43,554 bases of DNA from Bacteroidota bacterium (GCA_023386585.1 JAEWJM010000008.1:1-43554); one strand, 5' to 3'; counted from the stretch's first letter, positions 24,770-34,392 are shown. Program-made: numbers and translations. The notes: generated by a model not told the origin, from the letters alone.

Positions 24770-27604
24770 ATGATAAATCCAGAAGATGCCATTGAGGTTC
24801 TGGGCGCGCGGGTTCACAATCTCAAGAACATTGATGTCACCATTCCGAGGGAAAAACTTGTCGTAATCACCGGACTTTCCGGTTCCGGAAAATCGTCACT
24901 GGCTTTCGATACAATATACGCCGAAGGGCAACGCCGCTACGTCGAAACATTTTCCGCCTACGCAAGGCAATTCCTCGGCGGGCTGGAACGCCCCGATGTG
25001 GATAAGATCGACGGACTCTCACCGGTTATCGCGATCGAGCAAAAAACCACGAGTAAGAGTCCGCGTTCAACCGTTGGAACGATCACCGAAATTTACGATT
25101 TCCTGCGTTTGTTGTTCGCGCGCGCCGGCGATGCCTACAGTTATGTCACCGGTGAAAAAATGGTCAGCTACAACGATGAGCAGATTCGTGAACTGATAAA
25201 AAGCAACTTTTCGGGAAAACGCATCAATATTCTTGCGCCTGTGATCCGCGGGCGAAAAGGCCATTATGCCGAACTGTTCCAGCAAATTGCAAAACAGGGC
25301 TTTCTTCGAGTCCGCGTCAACGGTGACGTGCGGGAAATCACCGCTGGAATGAAACTCGACCGTTACAAAACCCACGACATTGAAATTGTGATCGACCGGA
25401 TGATCGTCGACGAATCGCCAGAAAGTGAGAAACGACTTGACGAGAGCATCAATACCGCGATGTATCATGGCGAGGACGTACTAATGGTACTGGATCAGGA
25501 CACAAACCAGACGCGCTATTTCAGTCGGAACCTGATGTGCCCGACATCGGGAATCTCCTATCAGAATCCGGAACCGAACAATTTTTCGTTCAATTCGCCA
25601 AAAGGCGCGTGCCCGAATTGCAACGGACTCGGAACGGTGAATGAGATCAACATCAAGAAGATTATCCCGAATCCTAAATTATCAATAAAAAATGGCGGTT
25701 TTGCGCCGCTTGGTGAATACAAAAACTCATGGATCTTCAAGCAATTGGAAACCATCGGCGAAAAATTCAAGTTCAAGATAACCGACCCGATCCAAAAAAT
25801 TTCCGAAGAAGCCATGGAAGTGATCCTTTTTGGCGGGAAGGAAAAGTTTGCCGTTGCGTCGAAAACCCTCGGAATCACCAAAGAATACAAGATCGAATTT
25901 GAAGGAATCTCGAACTTCATCAAAACCCAGTTCGAAGACACTGAATCCACATCGATACGCCGCTGGGCAAAAGAATTCATGGATGAAATTCCGTGTGCAG
26001 TTTGCGAAGGCTCCCGATTGAAAAAGGAGGCCTTGTATTTCAAAATCAACGAAAAGAGCATCTGGGAACTTTCTGAAATGGACATTTCCGATCTGACGGA
26101 ATGGTTCAACGCACTCGATCCGCATCTTTCGGAGCGACAGAAAGCGATCGCCACCGAAGTGGTGAAAGAAATCCGCGACCGGCTTGCATTCCTGATGAAC
26201 GTTGGGCTCGATTATCTTGCCTTGGCACGCAGCGCTAAGTCGCTTTCCGGCGGCGAAGCTCAGCGGATAAGACTTGCTACGCAAATCGGATCGCAGTTGG
26301 TTGGCGTACTTTATATCCTTGACGAGCCAAGCATCGGGCTGCATCAGCGCGACAACGAAAAGCTGATCCATTCGCTTGAGCAACTACGCGACATCGGAAA
26401 TTCGGTTATCGTGGTTGAGCACGACAAAGACATGATCGAACGGGCAGATTATGTGATCGATATTGGCCCGGCTGCGGGGAAACACGGCGGACAGATCGTC
26501 AGCGAAGGAACGCCTGCGCAAATTCTTAAAGAGCATACGCTGACCGCACAATACCTGAACGGCGAGAAGAAAATTGAAGTCCCAAAAAAGCGCCGTGCGG
26601 GAAATGGCAACTACCTCAAGCTTGCCGGTGCGACCGGAAATAACCTGAAAAACGTTTCGGTCAGCATTCCGCTCGGGCAACTGGTTTGCATTTCGGGCGT
26701 TTCGGGAAGCGGGAAATCAACGTTGATCAACGAAACCCTCTACCCGATCCTGAACGCTTATTATTTCAATGGCGTAAAAAAACCTGCGCCGTATAAAAAG
26801 GTCGAAGGGCTTGAACACATCGACAAGGTCATCGATATCGATCAAAGCCCGATCGGACGAACGCCGCGTTCAAATCCGGCAACTTATACCGAGGTTTTTT
26901 CGGAAATCCGGAACTTATTCACCATGACGACTGAAAGCATGATTCGCGGTTACAAGGCCGGAAGGTTCAGCTTTAATGTCAAAGGCGGACGCTGCGAAAC
27001 CTGCGAAGGATCGGGCGTGCGGACGATCGAGATGAATTTTCTGCCCGATGTTTACGTCGAATGTGAAACTTGCCAGGGCAAACGATTTAACCGCGAAACG
27101 CTCGAGATCCGGTACAAAGGCAAAAATATTTCCGATGTGCTGAACATGACAGTTGACGAGGCAGTTCCGTTTTTTGAAAACATCCCGAAAATTTATCGCA
27201 AGGTCAAAACCATACAGGACGTCGGCCTCGGATATATCACGCTCGGCCAGCAAAGCACAACTTTGTCGGGTGGCGAGGCGCAGCGGATCAAACTTGCCAC
27301 CGAGTTATCGAAAAAAGATACCGGAAATACATTTTATATCCTGGACGAACCTACAACGGGATTGCATTTTGAGGACATCCGCGTGCTGATGGAAGTCATC
27401 AACAAACTGGTTGACAAAGGAAATTCGGTATTGATCATCGAACACAATATGGACGTGATCAAAATGGCTGATTATGTAATCGATATGGGTCCGGAAGGCG
27501 GCCGCGGCGGCGGACAAGTCGTTGCGCAGGGCACGCCCGAAGAAGTTGCCAAAAACAAAAAAAGCCATACTGCGCGCTTTCTGAAAAGAGAACTGGAGCA
27601 ATAA
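24770..27604 (+). CDS. uvrA: Excinuclease ABC subunit A
   Basis: 944 residues, the usual UvrA size. There are two ABC ATPase modules: Walker A GLSGSGKSS at 35-43 and GVSGSGKST near 643, and two LSGGEAQR signatures (about 490 and 830). The second zinc site is intact (CETCEGSG, then CETCQGKR near 740-770). The first is incomplete: it reads CPTSG followed by CPNCNGLG, so one of four cysteines is Ser. UvrA recognises bulky DNA damage and loads UvrB. Bacteroidetes often carry two UvrA proteins, so this may be either one. Confidence 0.95.
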   Translation: MINPEDAIEVLGARVHNLKNIDVTIPREKLVVITGLSGSGKSSLAFDTIYAEGQRRYVETFSAYARQFLGGLERPDVDKIDGLSPVIAIEQKTTSKSPRSTVGTITEIYDFLRLLFARAGDAYSYVTGEKMVSYNDEQIRELIKSNFSGKRINILAPVIRGRKGHYAELFQQIAKQGFLRVRVNGDVREITAGMKLDRYKTHDIEIVIDRMIVDESPESEKRLDESINTAMYHGEDVLMVLDQDTNQTRYFSRNLMCPTSGISYQNPEPNNFSFNSPKGACPNCNGLGTVNEINIKKIIPNPKLSIKNGGFAPLGEYKNSWIFKQLETIGEKFKFKITDPIQKISEEAMEVILFGGKEKFAVASKTLGITKEYKIEFEGISNFIKTQFEDTESTSIRRWAKEFMDEIPCAVCEGSRLKKEALYFKINEKSIWELSEMDISDLTEWFNALDPHLSERQKAIATEVVKEIRDRLAFLMNVGLDYLALARSAKSLSGGEAQRIRLATQIGSQLVGVLYILDEPSIGLHQRDNEKLIHSLEQLRDIGNSVIVVEHDKDMIERADYVIDIGPAAGKHGGQIVSEGTPAQILKEHTLTAQYLNGEKKIEVPKKRRAGNGNYLKLAGATGNNLKNVSVSIPLGQLVCISGVSGSGKSTLINETLYPILNAYYFNGVKKPAPYKKVEGLEHIDKVIDIDQSPIGRTPRSNPATYTEVFSEIRNLFTMTTESMIRGYKAGRFSFNVKGGRCETCEGSGVRTIEMNFLPDVYVECETCQGKRFNRETLEIRYKGKNISDVLNMTVDEAVPFFENIPKIYRKVKTIQDVGLGYITLGQQSTTLSGGEAQRIKLATELSKKDTGNTFYILDEPTTGLHFEDIRVLMEVINKLVDKGNSVLIIEHNMDVIKMADYVIDMGPEGGRGGGQVVAQGTPEEVAKNKKSHTARFLKRELEQ

Positions 27605-27667
27605 GCGGCCGAAATCGCCGAAAACGGAGTTGCCAAACGATAAATTTGTACTTTAGCGCGCTTTTTA

Positions 27668-27706
27668 GGTTCAGGGTTCAGGGTTCAGGGTTCAGGGTTC
27701 AGGGTT
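27668..27706. repeat. Heptamer tandem repeat (GGTTCAG)n
   Basis: Five perfect GGTTCAG copies (27668-27702) followed by a partial GGTT. It lies 64 nt after the uvrA stop and about 150 nt before the LOG gene. Such short perfect repeats change copy number easily by slippage. Confidence 0.95.
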
Positions 27707-27737
27707 TTCGTGACCAGAAACCAACCAACAACCAAGA

Positions 27738-27816
27738 TTAGCCCTGATGGCAGCGGCATCCTTTTGCGAAGCGCACCGGAGCAAAAGATACAGCGGACAG
27801 CAGGAAAAAGCTCCTG
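27738..27816 (+). repeat. Flavobacterial intergenic element C, downstream of uvrA
   Basis: TTAGCCCTGATGGCAGC (27738-27754), then CTTTTGC (27761-27767) pairing with GCAAAAG (27781-27787). Next come CAGCGGACAGCAGG (27791-27804) and a hairpin CAGGA (27801-27805)/TCCTG (27812-27816). I recognise this pattern as one that recurs between genes in Flavobacterium genomes. Its function is not established to my knowledge. Confidence 0.6.
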
Positions 27817-27854
27817 AAGATAAAAAAGGAAGCCAGTAATTTGAATAATTAGAT

Positions 27855-28583
27855 ATGAGACTTGAGGATTTTGACAATGATGAAGATAAAGTAATCCAGG
27901 ACAGGCTGAAGCAAAAGCCGTGGCACGAGATCAGGACCAATGATTCGTGGGCGATTTTCAAAATCATGGCCGAATTTGTAAACGGATATGAAACTATGGG
28001 CCGCATCGGACCGTGCGTATCGATTTTTGGATCTGCGCGTACCAAGCCGGAAGACCATTTTTATCAATTAGCCGAAAAAATTGCATTTAAAATCAGCAAG
28101 GCGGGCTACGGAGTCATTACCGGCGGCGGTCCCGGAATCATGGAAGCCGGCAACAAAGGCGCGCATTCCGGCGGCGGAACATCGGTCGGACTTAACATTG
28201 AGCTTCCTTTTGAGCAACATTTCAATCCGTTTATCGACAAGGACAAAAACCTGAACTTCGATTATTTTTTCGTGCGTAAAGTCATGTTTGTAAAATACTC
28301 TCAAGGATTCGTGATCATGCCGGGTGGATTTGGTACGCTTGACGAAATGTTTGAGGCGATTACGCTGATCCAGACGAAAAAGATCGCGAAATTCCCGATT
28401 ATATTGGTCGGTAAGGAATTCTGGTCGGGATTGATCGATTGGGTAAAGACGGTTCTTGTTGAAAAAATGGCAACAGTGAGCCCGGAAGACCTGAACCTGA
28501 TTCGCATCGTGGACACCGAAGACGAAGTCGTTGAGGTGCTGGACAATTTCTACAGAAAGTACACTTTGAGTCCAAACTTCTAA
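27855..28583 (+). CDS. LOG-family protein (cytokinin riboside 5'-monophosphate phosphoribohydrolase-like)
   Basis: 242 residues. The Rossmann-fold signature motifs are SIFGSARTKP near 54-63, GGGPGIMEAGNKGA near 92-105, and the active-site motif PGGFGTLDE near 157-165 followed by FEAITLIQT. LOG proteins hydrolyse nucleoside 5'-monophosphates to base and ribose phosphate; in bacteria the substrate is often uncertain and some were once called lysine decarboxylases. The gene is followed directly by a terminator at 28585-28609, so it is expressed alone or ends the unit. Confidence 0.9.
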   Translation: MRLEDFDNDEDKVIQDRLKQKPWHEIRTNDSWAIFKIMAEFVNGYETMGRIGPCVSIFGSARTKPEDHFYQLAEKIAFKISKAGYGVITGGGPGIMEAGNKGAHSGGGTSVGLNIELPFEQHFNPFIDKDKNLNFDYFFVRKVMFVKYSQGFVIMPGGFGTLDEMFEAITLIQTKKIAKFPIILVGKEFWSGLIDWVKTVLVEKMATVSPEDLNLIRIVDTEDEVVEVLDNFYRKYTLSPNF

Positions 28584-28584
28584 G

Positions 28585-28609
28585 AGCTGCCTGCGGGCGG
28601 CTTTTTTTT
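28585..28609 (+). terminator. Rho-independent terminator of the LOG gene
   Basis: GCTGCC (28586-28591), loop TGCG, GGCGGC (28596-28601), then eight T residues at 28602-28609. Confidence 0.85.
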
Positions 28610-28684
28610 ACAACGAAACGCAACCTTTTTACGTTTTTCGATCATATATGGTACATTGCGGGAAATTTCCCTAAATCACAACTC

Positions 28685-31507
28685 TTGAATCGATTCCTGA
28701 AGCCACTCGTTCCTTTCCTGTTTTTGGTACAGGCAGTGGCGGCGCAGCATAAAACCTCGATTACGGCCGAACTAGATTCAGAAAAAAAGCTGATTTACAT
28801 CCAGCAGGAAATCGTCTACGAGAATTCGTCGTCCGACACATTGAATTCGCTCATACTGAACGACTGGAACAACTCCTACTCTTCCAAGACCTCACCTTTG
28901 GCAGCAAGGTTCTCGGATGAATTCGTGAAAAGCTTTCATCTTGCCAAATCGGAAGAACGCGGCAGTACTAAGAATATCACGATTTTCGACGAAGACAAAC
29001 TAAACCTGGCCTGGGAACGGCCAACCGGACAGCCAGACCTTATTGCAGTTCGGTTAAGGCAAAAGCTGGAACCGGGCAAAAGCGTGACGCTGCACCTGAC
29101 TTATACTGTCAAGATTCCCAGCGGGAAATTCACCGGTTACGGATTTGGCAAAGACGGCAGCTACAACCTTCGGCAGTGGTTTATTTCGGCGGCGCGTTTC
29201 GACAGATCAGGATTTGCGAAAGAAAGCAATCTGAACCTGGACGATATCGCGAATGCGGTTTCCGATTACGACATCACGTTCCGAATGCCGAAAAATCTTG
29301 ATGTGACTTCCGATTTGTCTGTTGCTTCGGACGTTGGTGTACAAGGACTTAAGACTTTTCACCTCACGGGCAAAGATAGATTGGACTTTGGACTTTACAT
29401 CGAGCCAAAATCATCTTTTTACCAGTACAAAAACAGCGTTGTAACGGTCGAGAATAATTTGCGCGACAACCGGCTGGGCGATATCCAAAAGGCGATTGTC
29501 GTGGATCGGATCATCAATTTTGTGAATGAAAATATCGGCGCATATCCACACGAAAAAATCACAGTTTCGCAAGCCGATTATGAGCGCAACCCGTTTTACG
29601 GCCTGAACCAGCTGCCGGCTTTCATCAGTCCGTTTTCGGATGAATTCATTTACGAGATCAAGTTTCTGAAAACCTACTTGAACAATTATCTGAAGACAAG
29701 CCTGAAACTGGATCCGCGAAAGGACAATTGGATTTATGACGGAATCCAGATTTACACAATGATGAAATATATCGACCAGTTTCACCCCGATGCAAAGATG
29801 ATGGGTTCGTTATCTAGCTGGAAGTTGCTGAAAAGCTTCTATCTGACTAATCTCAGTTTTAATGGCCAATACAGCTATTTTTACATGCTGATGGCGCGTA
29901 AAAACCTGGACCAGCCTATTGGGGATCCAAAAAGCTCGCTGATTAAATTCAACGCACAGATTGCGGGTAAATACAGGGCCGGATTGAGCTTGCGTTATCT
30001 GGAAGACTACCTTGGAAACGACGCCGTGCGGAATAGCATTGCCGAGTTTCAGGTTCGCAACCGGCTGGCGCAAACTTCCGAAGCCGATTTTGCGTCCATT
30101 CTGCGATCGAAAACTCCGAAAAACATCGATTGGTTTTTCGACCAGATCATCAATTCGCGCGAAATCGTGGATTATAAGTTTGGCGAAGTAACCCGAACCC
30201 GCGACAGCATTACTTTTACGGTAAAAAACAAGACGGGCACTGTTGTACCTGTTCCGCTTTACGGCGTCCGAAAAAATGACGTAATTTTTAAGGAATGGCT
30301 CGAGGGAATTTCGGTCGACAGCACTTTTACAAGGCCACGCGGCGCTGAAGAGAAACTGGTTCTCAATTACAACAATGAGGTTCCTGAGTATAATTTGCGA
30401 AACAACTGGAAATCGCTTCGGAAATTCAGGCTGAATAACCGTCCGATCAAATTCAACTTCCTGAAAGATCTTGAAAATCCGTATTACAACCAGATTTTGT
30501 ATGTTCCCACGCTGACTTACAATCTTTACGACGGGCTTTCGCCCGGAATGCGGCTTCACAACAAAACAATTCTTGAAAAGCCGTTCCTGTTTGACATCAA
30601 TCCGGCTTTTTCAACAGTCCGGCACACGCTCACAGGCTCGGCTTTGCTGGCTTATACACAAAATAACCGCGACAGCAACCTCTATAGCGTCAGGTATTCG
30701 GTGAGTGGAAATTACTTCCATTATGCGCCGGATGCAGCTTATTTAAAATTCAACCCGATGGTGACATTCCGGATTCGCGAACACGATTTCCGGGACAATA
30801 GAAATCAGTTGGTCACCGCCCGATATGTGCTGGTTCAGCGCGACCCATCGGCATTTGTCGAGAGTGAAGCGACTTCTGAAAATTATGGCGTATTTGCCGC
30901 GCGGTACATCAACTCAAAGACTGAAGCAACGCATCATTTCAGCGTAATGACCGACCTTCAGGCCTCCGATAAATTTGGAAAAGGAATAGTTGAAGTCGGC
31001 TACCGCAACTTGTTCGAAAACAACCGTCAAATCGACTTTCGACTTTATGCCGGAACGTTTCTGTACAACAAGACCGCTTCGGATTTTTTCAGTTTTGCGC
31101 TCGATAGGCCAACCGACTACCTGTTTGATTACAACTATTATGGAAGATCGGAAACCACCGGGCTTTTCAGTCAGCAGATCATTCTCGCCGAAGGTGGCTT
31201 CAAGTCCCGTTTTGCGGATCCTTCCGCCAACCAATGGATAACAACCCTGAACTCTGGAGTAAATATTTGGAACTGGGTTGAGGCTTACGCCGACGCCGGA
31301 GTCATCAAGAGCCGGGGCGAAAATGCGAGATTCCTATACGACAGTGGAATCCGCCTGAATCTTGTAACCGATTATTTCGAGTTGTATTTCCCGGTTTATT
31401 CATCCAATGGCTGGGAATTCCAAAGCGACTACGGCCAACGGATACGCTTCATCGTGACGCTCGATCCGAAGCTGCTCGTCAAGCTGTTCACCCGCAAATG
31501 GTTATAG
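28685..31507 (+). CDS. Secreted M1-aminopeptidase-like protein lacking HExxH, with barrel-like C-terminus
   Basis: 940 residues. The start is TTG at 28685; no in-frame ATG precedes the signal peptide (NRFLKPLVPFLFLVQAVAA), so TTG initiation is likely. Residues 25-230 resemble the M1 N-terminal beta domain, including a GSYNLRQWFISAARFDRSGF segment. A catalytic-domain-like region follows (YPHEKITVSQADYE near 288-301). Where M1 enzymes have HExxH this reads YEIKFLKTYL near 322-331, so the zinc site is lost. From about 600 to the end, alternating strands with many aromatic residues suggest an outer-membrane barrel. A non-catalytic envelope role is inferred; peptidase activity is doubtful. Confidence 0.7.
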   Translation: MNRFLKPLVPFLFLVQAVAAQHKTSITAELDSEKKLIYIQQEIVYENSSSDTLNSLILNDWNNSYSSKTSPLAARFSDEFVKSFHLAKSEERGSTKNITIFDEDKLNLAWERPTGQPDLIAVRLRQKLEPGKSVTLHLTYTVKIPSGKFTGYGFGKDGSYNLRQWFISAARFDRSGFAKESNLNLDDIANAVSDYDITFRMPKNLDVTSDLSVASDVGVQGLKTFHLTGKDRLDFGLYIEPKSSFYQYKNSVVTVENNLRDNRLGDIQKAIVVDRIINFVNENIGAYPHEKITVSQADYERNPFYGLNQLPAFISPFSDEFIYEIKFLKTYLNNYLKTSLKLDPRKDNWIYDGIQIYTMMKYIDQFHPDAKMMGSLSSWKLLKSFYLTNLSFNGQYSYFYMLMARKNLDQPIGDPKSSLIKFNAQIAGKYRAGLSLRYLEDYLGNDAVRNSIAEFQVRNRLAQTSEADFASILRSKTPKNIDWFFDQIINSREIVDYKFGEVTRTRDSITFTVKNKTGTVVPVPLYGVRKNDVIFKEWLEGISVDSTFTRPRGAEEKLVLNYNNEVPEYNLRNNWKSLRKFRLNNRPIKFNFLKDLENPYYNQILYVPTLTYNLYDGLSPGMRLHNKTILEKPFLFDINPAFSTVRHTLTGSALLAYTQNNRDSNLYSVRYSVSGNYFHYAPDAAYLKFNPMVTFRIREHDFRDNRNQLVTARYVLVQRDPSAFVESEATSENYGVFAARYINSKTEATHHFSVMTDLQASDKFGKGIVEVGYRNLFENNRQIDFRLYAGTFLYNKTASDFFSFALDRPTDYLFDYNYYGRSETTGLFSQQIILAEGGFKSRFADPSANQWITTLNSGVNIWNWVEAYADAGVIKSRGENARFLYDSGIRLNLVTDYFELYFPVYSSNGWEFQSDYGQRIRFIVTLDPKLLVKLFTRKWL

Positions 31508-31593
31508 CGAAAACCGTTGGGAATTGAACGTTTTACACTTCGCTCATAAAGGCTTAATTTTGTGCGCGGGTGCGGAAATACACGCATTTTCTA

Positions 31594-31601
31594 TAAATTT
31601 G
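31594..31601 (+). promoter_or_regulatory. -7 box upstream of the E1 dehydrogenase
   Basis: TAAATTTG matches TAnnTTTG, 19 nt before the start codon at 31621. A second match, TAATTTTG, lies at 31555-31562. No clear -33 TTG is at the right distance for either. Confidence 0.45.
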
Positions 31602-31620
31602 TTTCACAATCGCCAATTTT

Positions 31621-34029
31621 ATGATACCACAAGCAGATATAAACAAGGAACTTTCATTTGAGGATTTTAAGGCAGAAGTGCTTAAAGATTACCGAATTGC
31701 GGTCATCAGCCGTGAATGCAGCCTGTTGGGGCGCCGCGAGGTGCTGACCGGAAAAGCGAAATTCGGCATCTTTGGCGACGGAAAGGAAGTTCCGCAGCTT
31801 GCAATGGCGAAAGCGTTCCGCAACGGCGACTTCCGGTCGGGATATTACCGCGACCAGACATTTATGATGGCGATCGGTCAGCTTTCGATTCAACAGTTTT
31901 TCGCCGGACTCTACGGCCACGCCGATTTGGATCACGATCCGATGTCGGCCGGGCGGCAAATGGGCGGGCATTTTTCAACGCACAGCCTTAATGCTGACGG
32001 AAGCTGGAAAAACCTGACATTTCAAAAAAACTCAAGTGCCGACATCTCTCCTACTGCCGGCCAGATGCCACGATTGCTGGGTCTTGCACAGGCTTCAAAA
32101 ATCTACCGCAAGGTGACCGGAATTCCAAATTCGACGCAATTTTCAATTTACGGAAATGAAATCGCCTGGGGAACGATCGGCAATGCGAGCACTTCAGAAG
32201 GGCTATTCTTTGAAACGATGAATGGCGCTGGTGTTTTGCAGGTTCCGATGGTGATGAGCGTATGGGATGATGAATACGGAATTTCGGTGCATGCGCGCCA
32301 TCAAACTACAAAAGAAAACATTTCCGAAATCCTGAAAGGATTCCAGCGTGACGAAAACCAAAAAGGTTTCGAAATCATGCGTGTTAAAGGATGGGATTAT
32401 GCCGAGTTGGTCGCAGCGTATGAAAAAGCGTCGCGCATCGCCCGTGAAGAACATGTTCCTGTTTTAGTCCACGTTATCGAACTTACCCAACCGCAAGGCC
32501 ATTCAACCTCGGGTTCGCATGAACGTTACAAGGACGCGAAACGCCTTGAATGGGAAGGAAATTTCGATTGCGTAAAACAAATGCGCGACTGGATGATCAG
32601 CTTCGGTCTGGCAACTGAAGAAATGCTGAACGAAGTCGAATCGGAGTCGAAAAAAGAAGTTCTCGAAGGCAAAAAAGCCGCATGGAATGCCTACTTGGAT
32701 CCGATTAAAAAGGAACAATCCGAAATGGTTGCGCTTCTTAACGAAGTTGCGTCCGGCGCTGCAAACGCAGTGTTCATCAATCATCTGGCATCGCAACTTC
32801 AGCAGATAAAAGAACCAATTCGCAAAGATATCTTATCAACCGCAAGAAAATCGCTGAGAATGCTCCACGGCGAACCCGGACAAAAAAAGCTTGCCGCCAA
32901 AATAAAATCCTACACCAACGAAATCCAGCCAAAGTTCAGTTCACATCTCTATTCCGCATCCGAAAAGAACGTTTTTTCGGTCAAGGAAGTGCAGCCGACT
33001 TATACCGAAGGCGCCGAAGAAGTTGACGGACGATTGGTCATACGCGATAATTTCGATGCGCTTTTCACGAAATATCCCGAGGCGTTGGTTTTCGGCGAAG
33101 ATGCCGGAAACATTGGCGATGTCAACCAAGGACTTGAAGGAATGCAGCAAAAGTATGGTGAATTGCGGGTTGCCGATGTCGGAATCCGCGAAGCGACCAT
33201 TCTGGGCCAGGGAATCGGTATGGCAATGCGCGGACTGAGGCCGATTGCGGAAATTCAATATCTCGACTACCTGCTTTATGCAATCCAGATCATGAGTGAC
33301 GATTTGGCAACATTGCAATATCGCACCCGCGGACGGCAGAAAGCGCCGCTGATTGTGAGAACACGCGGACACCGTCTGGAAGGCATCTGGCATTCGGGCT
33401 CACCAATGGGAATGATTATCAACGCGGTGCGCGGAATTCACGTCTTGGTTCCAAGAAACATGACCAAGGCTGCAGGATTTTACAATACTTTGATGGAAAC
33501 CGACGAACCTGCCTTGGTAGTCGAATGCCTTAACGGATATCGCCTTAAGGAGAAAATGCCGACCAATATGGGCGAATTCAAGACGCCGATCGGGGTTGTC
33601 GAAACAATCCGTGAAGGAAGTGACATAACCGTAGTCTCTTATGGATCGACTTTGCGTCTTGTCGAACAGGCTGCGAAGGAACTGCTCGAAGTTGGCATTG
33701 AATGCGAAATTATTGATGCGCAGTCGCTTCTGCCGTTTGATACTGCGGGTGACATCGCGAAAAGTGTCGCCAAGACCAACAGATTTTTGGTCATTGACGA
33801 GGATGTTCCGGGCGGCGCCTCTGCTTATATACTTCAGCAGGTTGTAGAAGAACAGGGCGCCTATCAATATCTCGACAGCAAACCGGGAACGTTGACGGCG
33901 AAAGCGCATCGCCCGGCCTACGGTACCGACGGTGATTACTTCTCAAAGCCATCCGCAGAGGATATTTACGAAAAGATTTATGCGATGATGAGCGAAACAG
34001 ACCCGGCGAGTTTTCCGGCGCTATATTAA
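31621..34029 (+). CDS. Fused alpha/beta E1 subunit of a 2-oxoacid (branched-chain type) dehydrogenase
   Basis: 802 residues. Residues 1-400 form the E1 alpha part, with the thiamine diphosphate region GTIGNASTSEGLFFETMN near 183-200 and the phosphorylation-loop-like SVWDDEYGISVHARH near 213-227. Residues 460-802 form the E1 beta part (FGEDAGNIGDVNQGL, then IREATILGQGIGMAMRG and a C-terminal transketolase-like domain). Alpha and beta are normally separate proteins; this single-chain form is common in Flavobacteria. It decarboxylates a 2-oxo acid and passes the acyl group to a lipoyl E2, here encoded elsewhere. The branched-chain substrate is likely but not proven. Confidence 0.88.
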   Translation: MIPQADINKELSFEDFKAEVLKDYRIAVISRECSLLGRREVLTGKAKFGIFGDGKEVPQLAMAKAFRNGDFRSGYYRDQTFMMAIGQLSIQQFFAGLYGHADLDHDPMSAGRQMGGHFSTHSLNADGSWKNLTFQKNSSADISPTAGQMPRLLGLAQASKIYRKVTGIPNSTQFSIYGNEIAWGTIGNASTSEGLFFETMNGAGVLQVPMVMSVWDDEYGISVHARHQTTKENISEILKGFQRDENQKGFEIMRVKGWDYAELVAAYEKASRIAREEHVPVLVHVIELTQPQGHSTSGSHERYKDAKRLEWEGNFDCVKQMRDWMISFGLATEEMLNEVESESKKEVLEGKKAAWNAYLDPIKKEQSEMVALLNEVASGAANAVFINHLASQLQQIKEPIRKDILSTARKSLRMLHGEPGQKKLAAKIKSYTNEIQPKFSSHLYSASEKNVFSVKEVQPTYTEGAEEVDGRLVIRDNFDALFTKYPEALVFGEDAGNIGDVNQGLEGMQQKYGELRVADVGIREATILGQGIGMAMRGLRPIAEIQYLDYLLYAIQIMSDDLATLQYRTRGRQKAPLIVRTRGHRLEGIWHSGSPMGMIINAVRGIHVLVPRNMTKAAGFYNTLMETDEPALVVECLNGYRLKEKMPTNMGEFKTPIGVVETIREGSDITVVSYGSTLRLVEQAAKELLEVGIECEIIDAQSLLPFDTAGDIAKSVAKTNRFLVIDEDVPGGASAYILQQVVEEQGAYQYLDSKPGTLTAKAHRPAYGTDGDYFSKPSAEDIYEKIYAMMSETDPASFPALY

Positions 34030-34046
34030 TTCTCGCGTTTTTTCGT

Positions 34047-34054
34047 TATCTTTA
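34047..34054 (+). promoter_or_regulatory. -7-like box of the small lipoprotein gene
   Basis: TATCTTTA differs from TAnnTTTG at one base and lies 25 nt before the start at 34080. Confidence 0.35.
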
Positions 34055-34079
34055 AAAGTACAACTTTAAAGCTATACAC

Positions 34080-34370
34080 ATGAAAAAACCAGCATTAATC
34101 CTTGCAGTTGCGGCCATGCTCGCCTTCGCTGCATGCAAAAAAGAAGAAAAGGAAGTAAACCAAACTTCGACAACCGATACGACTGTAGTCGTACACGAAA
34201 CGCCGCCACCGGTGGTTGAGCACGACACGATCGGTACGAATGAAGAAGAGCCGGACGGAACATCGGTCAACGTGAATTCGGACGGAGTCAGCGTTAAATC
34301 GAAAGACGGAACCAAGAAAACCGATGTAAACATGTCGAAAGACGGCGCCGCAGTCGAGGTTAAAAAATAA
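34080..34370 (+). CDS. Small lipoprotein of unknown function
   Basis: 96 residues. A short signal peptide with lipobox LAFAAC puts the lipidated cysteine at C19, followed by a Lys/Glu-rich stretch. Residues 30-70 are Thr-, Pro-, Val- and acidic-rich. The last 30 carry a repeated pattern around VNVNSDGVSVKSKDGTKK and VNMSKDGAAVEVKK, consistent with short beta-strands. I know no assigned function. A strong terminator follows immediately. Confidence 0.8.
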   Translation: MKKPALILAVAAMLAFAACKKEEKEVNQTSTTDTTVVVHETPPPVVEHDTIGTNEEEPDGTSVNVNSDGVSVKSKDGTKKTDVNMSKDGAAVEVKK

Positions 34371-34392
34371 GCTTCATTCGTCAATTATCCAC

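Noticed and set aside
27668..27706. Telomere-like repeat as a chromosome end
   Set aside because: Only five copies, and ordinary genes continue on both sides; the heptamer is simply a short tandem repeat.
29810..30559. 249-residue minus-strand frame opposite the M1-like gene
   Set aside because: No domain or promoter; it sits within the clear plus-strand gene.
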